Below, piece after piece: positions 13,883 through 15,773 of a stretch of DNA of 15,773 bases. The stretch comes from JAIMBK01 sp040755215 (GTDB taxonomy: Bacteria > Bacillota > Desulfotomaculia > Desulfotomaculales > Nap2-2B): contig JBFMBG010000074.1 of NCBI GenBank assembly GCA_040755215.1, forward strand, positions 1-15,773, read 5' to 3'. Every line of letters starts with the position of its first letter. The stretch's first letter is position 1. The position numbers were made by a program, and so were the translations under genes. The notes beneath the pieces are model-generated. The model saw nothing but the letters and a program-made list of their open reading frames with translations. It was not told where the DNA came from and did no database searches.

Positions 13883-15502
13883 CTATCCAAGCTTCCCTTC
13901 GGCGTACATCTGCCGCAGCTGCTTCTTGTTGAATTTGCCCACGCTGGTCTTGGGGATGGCCTCCAGAAAGATCACGTCGTCGGGAACCCACCATTTGGCC
14001 ACCTTGTCGCGCAAAAAGTCAAGGATCTCCTCTTTGCCCACTTTTCCCTTGAAGGCGTCCTTTAAAACCACGCAGGCCAGGGGCCTTTCCTGCCACTTTT
14101 CGTGGGGAATGCCGATCACCGTAGCCTCCGCCACGGCGGGGTGGGCCATGATGGTGTTTTCCAGGTCCACCGAGGAGATCCACTCGCCGCCGCTCTTCAC
14201 CAGGTCTTTCGAGCGGTCCATGATGAAAATGTACCCTTCTTCATCGACGGTCACGATGTCCCCGGTGTGCAGCCAGCCGTCTTTAATGGCCTCCGCGCTT
14301 CTTTCCGGCTCCCGGTAGTATTCTTTGGCGATCCACGGTCCCCGCAGGCACAGCTCGCCCATGGTTTTGCCGTCCCAGGGGACTTCTTTGCCTCCGTCGT
14401 CCACCACCTTCATCTCCAGGCCGGGGGCGATCACGCCCTGTTTGGCCGCCAGCCTGTAATACCGGTCCGCCGGCAGATCCTTCAGGTAGGACTTGATCCG
14501 GGTCAACGTGGCCAGCGGTGTGGTCTCCGTCATCCCGTAGGCGTGCTGGATGTGCAGGCCGTATTTTTCTTTGTAGGTCCTGATCATCGCCTCGGGCGCC
14601 GCGGAACCGCCCACGATAAAGCAGCGCACGCTGCTTAAGTCGTATGGCGCGCCGCTTTCCAGCAGCTGCAGCAGGCCCAGCCAGATGGTCGGCACGCCGA
14701 GCGAGACGGTCACCTTCTCCTGCGCAATCAGTTCCAACAGGCTTTTCGGATCAAGCCTCCTCCCCGGCAGCACAAGCTTCGATCCCATCCAGACGGCCAC
14801 GTAGGGGGAACCCCAGGCGTTGGCGTGGAACATGGGGACCACCGGCATGACCACGTCTTCTTCGCGCAGGCCCATCATGTCCCCGCTGGCGCAGGCCAGG
14901 CTGTGCAGGAAGAGCCCCCGGTGGGTGTAGACGACTCCTTTGGGGTTGCCGGTGGTGGCAGTGGTGTAGCACATGGCTGCCGGCGACCACTCGTCAAGAT
15001 CGGGAAAATCGTAAGTCTCCGGCGCCCGGGCGAGCAGTTCTTCGTAAGAATAAACGGGCGCAAGCCTGGTCTCGGGCAATTTCTCCTCGTCCGTCATGAT
15101 CACGTAGTGCCGGACGGTTTGCAGCCGGCCGCAGATATTTTCCAAAAGGGGAACCAGGTCTGCGTCAACAAAAATCACCTTATCTTCCGCGTGGTTGATC
15201 ACGTACGCCAGCTGCTCGGGAAAAAGCCGCAGGTTTAACGTGTGCATGACGGCCCCTGTACAGGGAATCCCGAAATAAAGCTCCAGGTGGCGGTGGTGGT
15301 TCCAGGCCAGCGTGGCCACGCGGTCGCCGCTCTCCACCCCCAGCTCCTTTAAAACGTTGGCCAGCCGGCGCACCCTCTTCTGGTAATCCCCGTAAGTATA
15401 CCGGAAATCCGTGGTCAGCAGGCAGGAAAATATTTCCTTTTTGGCAAAAAGGAGCCGGTTCCTCTCCAGAAGGTTTTTCAGGGTTAAAGGATATTCCATC
15501 AT
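13883..15502 (-). CDS. Medium/long-chain acyl-CoA ligase (AMP-forming)
   Basis: Predicted fatty-acid-CoA ligase of the ANL adenylate-forming superfamily, 539 residues, activating a carboxylic acid with ATP to the acyl-AMP and then CoA thioester. The phosphate-binding loop YTTATTGNPKG (179-189), adenine-binding YGMTE (322-326), TGD (413-415), KSGGEWIS (436-443) and the catalytic lysine in KTSVGKFNKK (K523) are all present. The overall pattern is like AlkK-type medium/long-chain ligases; chain length cannot be told from sequence. Two adjacent ATGs (15502 and 15499) are possible starts, with a weak GGGGG site upstream. It may serve syntrophic or sulfate-reducing fatty-acid use, which is inference from the likely host. 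The next gene downstream is the Fe-S protein. Confidence 0.95.
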   Translation of the reverse strand: MMEYPLTLKNLLERNRLLFAKKEIFSCLLTTDFRYTYGDYQKRVRRLANVLKELGVESGDRVATLAWNHHRHLELYFGIPCTGAVMHTLNLRLFPEQLAYVINHAEDKVIFVDADLVPLLENICGRLQTVRHYVIMTDEEKLPETRLAPVYSYEELLARAPETYDFPDLDEWSPAAMCYTTATTGNPKGVVYTHRGLFLHSLACASGDMMGLREEDVVMPVVPMFHANAWGSPYVAVWMGSKLVLPGRRLDPKSLLELIAQEKVTVSLGVPTIWLGLLQLLESGAPYDLSSVRCFIVGGSAAPEAMIRTYKEKYGLHIQHAYGMTETTPLATLTRIKSYLKDLPADRYYRLAAKQGVIAPGLEMKVVDDGGKEVPWDGKTMGELCLRGPWIAKEYYREPERSAEAIKDGWLHTGDIVTVDEEGYIFIMDRSKDLVKSGGEWISSVDLENTIMAHPAVAEATVIGIPHEKWQERPLACVVLKDAFKGKVGKEEILDFLRDKVAKWWVPDDVIFLEAIPKTSVGKFNKKQLRQMYAEGKLG

Positions 15503-15581
15503 TTTTCAAAAACCCCCTTCAAACGATTTTGGAAAATAAACGTAAAAATGTCGCCATAGCTCACCGTAAGCAGCTTCCTCG

Positions 15582-15651
15582 AAAATAGAGGCACAGAGGC
15601 AACAGGCACAAAGGCACAAAGGGAAAGATGCCTGCTTTAACGCTCTATTTT
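15582..15651. repeat. Inverted repeat around short AGGCACA tandem repeats
   Basis: AAAATAGAG (15582-15590) and CTCTATTTT (15643-15651) are a perfect 9-bp inverted pair 52 nt apart. Between them lie imperfect tandem copies of AGGCACA (about 15589-15620, roughly four units of 7-9 nt). There is no gene here. It is the stretch between the acyl-CoA ligase and the group II intron end, and may be the intron target site or a decayed element. Confidence 0.45.
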
Positions 15652-15653
15652 GC

Positions 15654-15773
15654 AGAGTAGAGTACTGGTGCCCGGTTTAGGTTAGGCCTATCCGTTTACT
15701 GCCCCTTTCGTCTGACAGTGCCTCACTAGCCCTACCATGCCGTTACCCAGCGCCCCCTCATCAAACCGGACGT
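15654..15773 (-). mobile_element. 3' end of a group II intron (domains V/VI), body beyond the right edge
   Basis: Read on the minus strand, the edge begins ACGTCCGGTTTGATGAGGGG, which is the 3' arm of group II intron domain V and the start of domain VI as commonly seen after intron-encoded reverse transcriptases. The following ~100 nt are strongly structured. GGCGCTGGGT can pair with ACCGGGCACC (8 of 10), and GGTAGGGCTA with TAGGCCTAACC, leaving an unpaired A in the 3' strand that could be the branch point. The segment then reaches CAGTACTCTACTCT, resembling the usual CTACTCTAC 3' end. Domain VI would be longer than typical, so the exact 3' splice point (near 15654-15663) is uncertain. The reverse transcriptase, if any, lies outside the window. 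Confidence 0.6.

Noticed and set aside
15589..15620. AGGCACA tandem units as a CRISPR array
   Set aside because: The units are only 7-9 nt with no spacers, so this is a simple tandem repeat.

Overview
The window looks like a chromosomal segment of a moderately GC-rich, anaerobic, probably thermophilic Firmicute of the Pelotomaculum/Desulfotomaculum (Peptococcaceae) kind. This is inferred from strong GGAGG-type ribosome binding sites, frequent TTG/GTG starts, a ferredoxin-rich protein, an acyl-CoA ligase and a DUF6125-like cytosolic protein. No rRNA or other phylogenetic marker is present, so the assignment is soft. All genes but one are on the minus strand.

Left part (about 300-8050, minus): a type I CRISPR-Cas interference locus. 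In transcription order it holds a WYL-domain regulator, a small multi-pass membrane protein, cas3 (helicase first, HD nuclease at the C-terminus), cas8 (large subunit), cas7 (DevR/Csa2-like backbone), cas5, and the first 78 codons of an ADP-ribosylglycohydrolase that breaks off into unrelated, AT-richer DNA. From the membrane gene onward the spacings are 25, 9, 101, 3 and 15 nt, so this is very likely one operon. There is no cas6, cas1, cas2, cas4 or CRISPR array in the window. Near the 3' end of cas8 a near-perfect ribosome binding site stands 6 nt before an in-frame TTG. It would give a separate 132-residue C-terminal protein of the size expected for an internally translated Cas11 small subunit, and this is the most interesting signal in the window. 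A perfect 7-3-7 palindrome (TTATCTT/AAGATAA) lies upstream of the WYL gene and may be its operator.

Middle part (8437-10800, minus): a three-gene run coding for a UROD/MetE-superfamily protein, a HisJ-type PHP phosphatase and an unrecognised 94-residue protein. A TATAAT promoter precedes the first gene. A terminator-like hairpin with a U-tract lies inside the start of the 94-residue reading frame.

Right part (10880-15500): a DUF6125-like protein (the only plus-strand gene), then on the minus strand a patatin-like phospholipase, a multi-cluster Fe-S protein with an unusual cysteine-rich motif, and a medium/long-chain acyl-CoA ligase. A strong hairpin terminator follows the Fe-S gene. The last ~120 bases appear to be the 3' end (domains V/VI) of a group II intron on the minus strand, whose body lies beyond the right edge.
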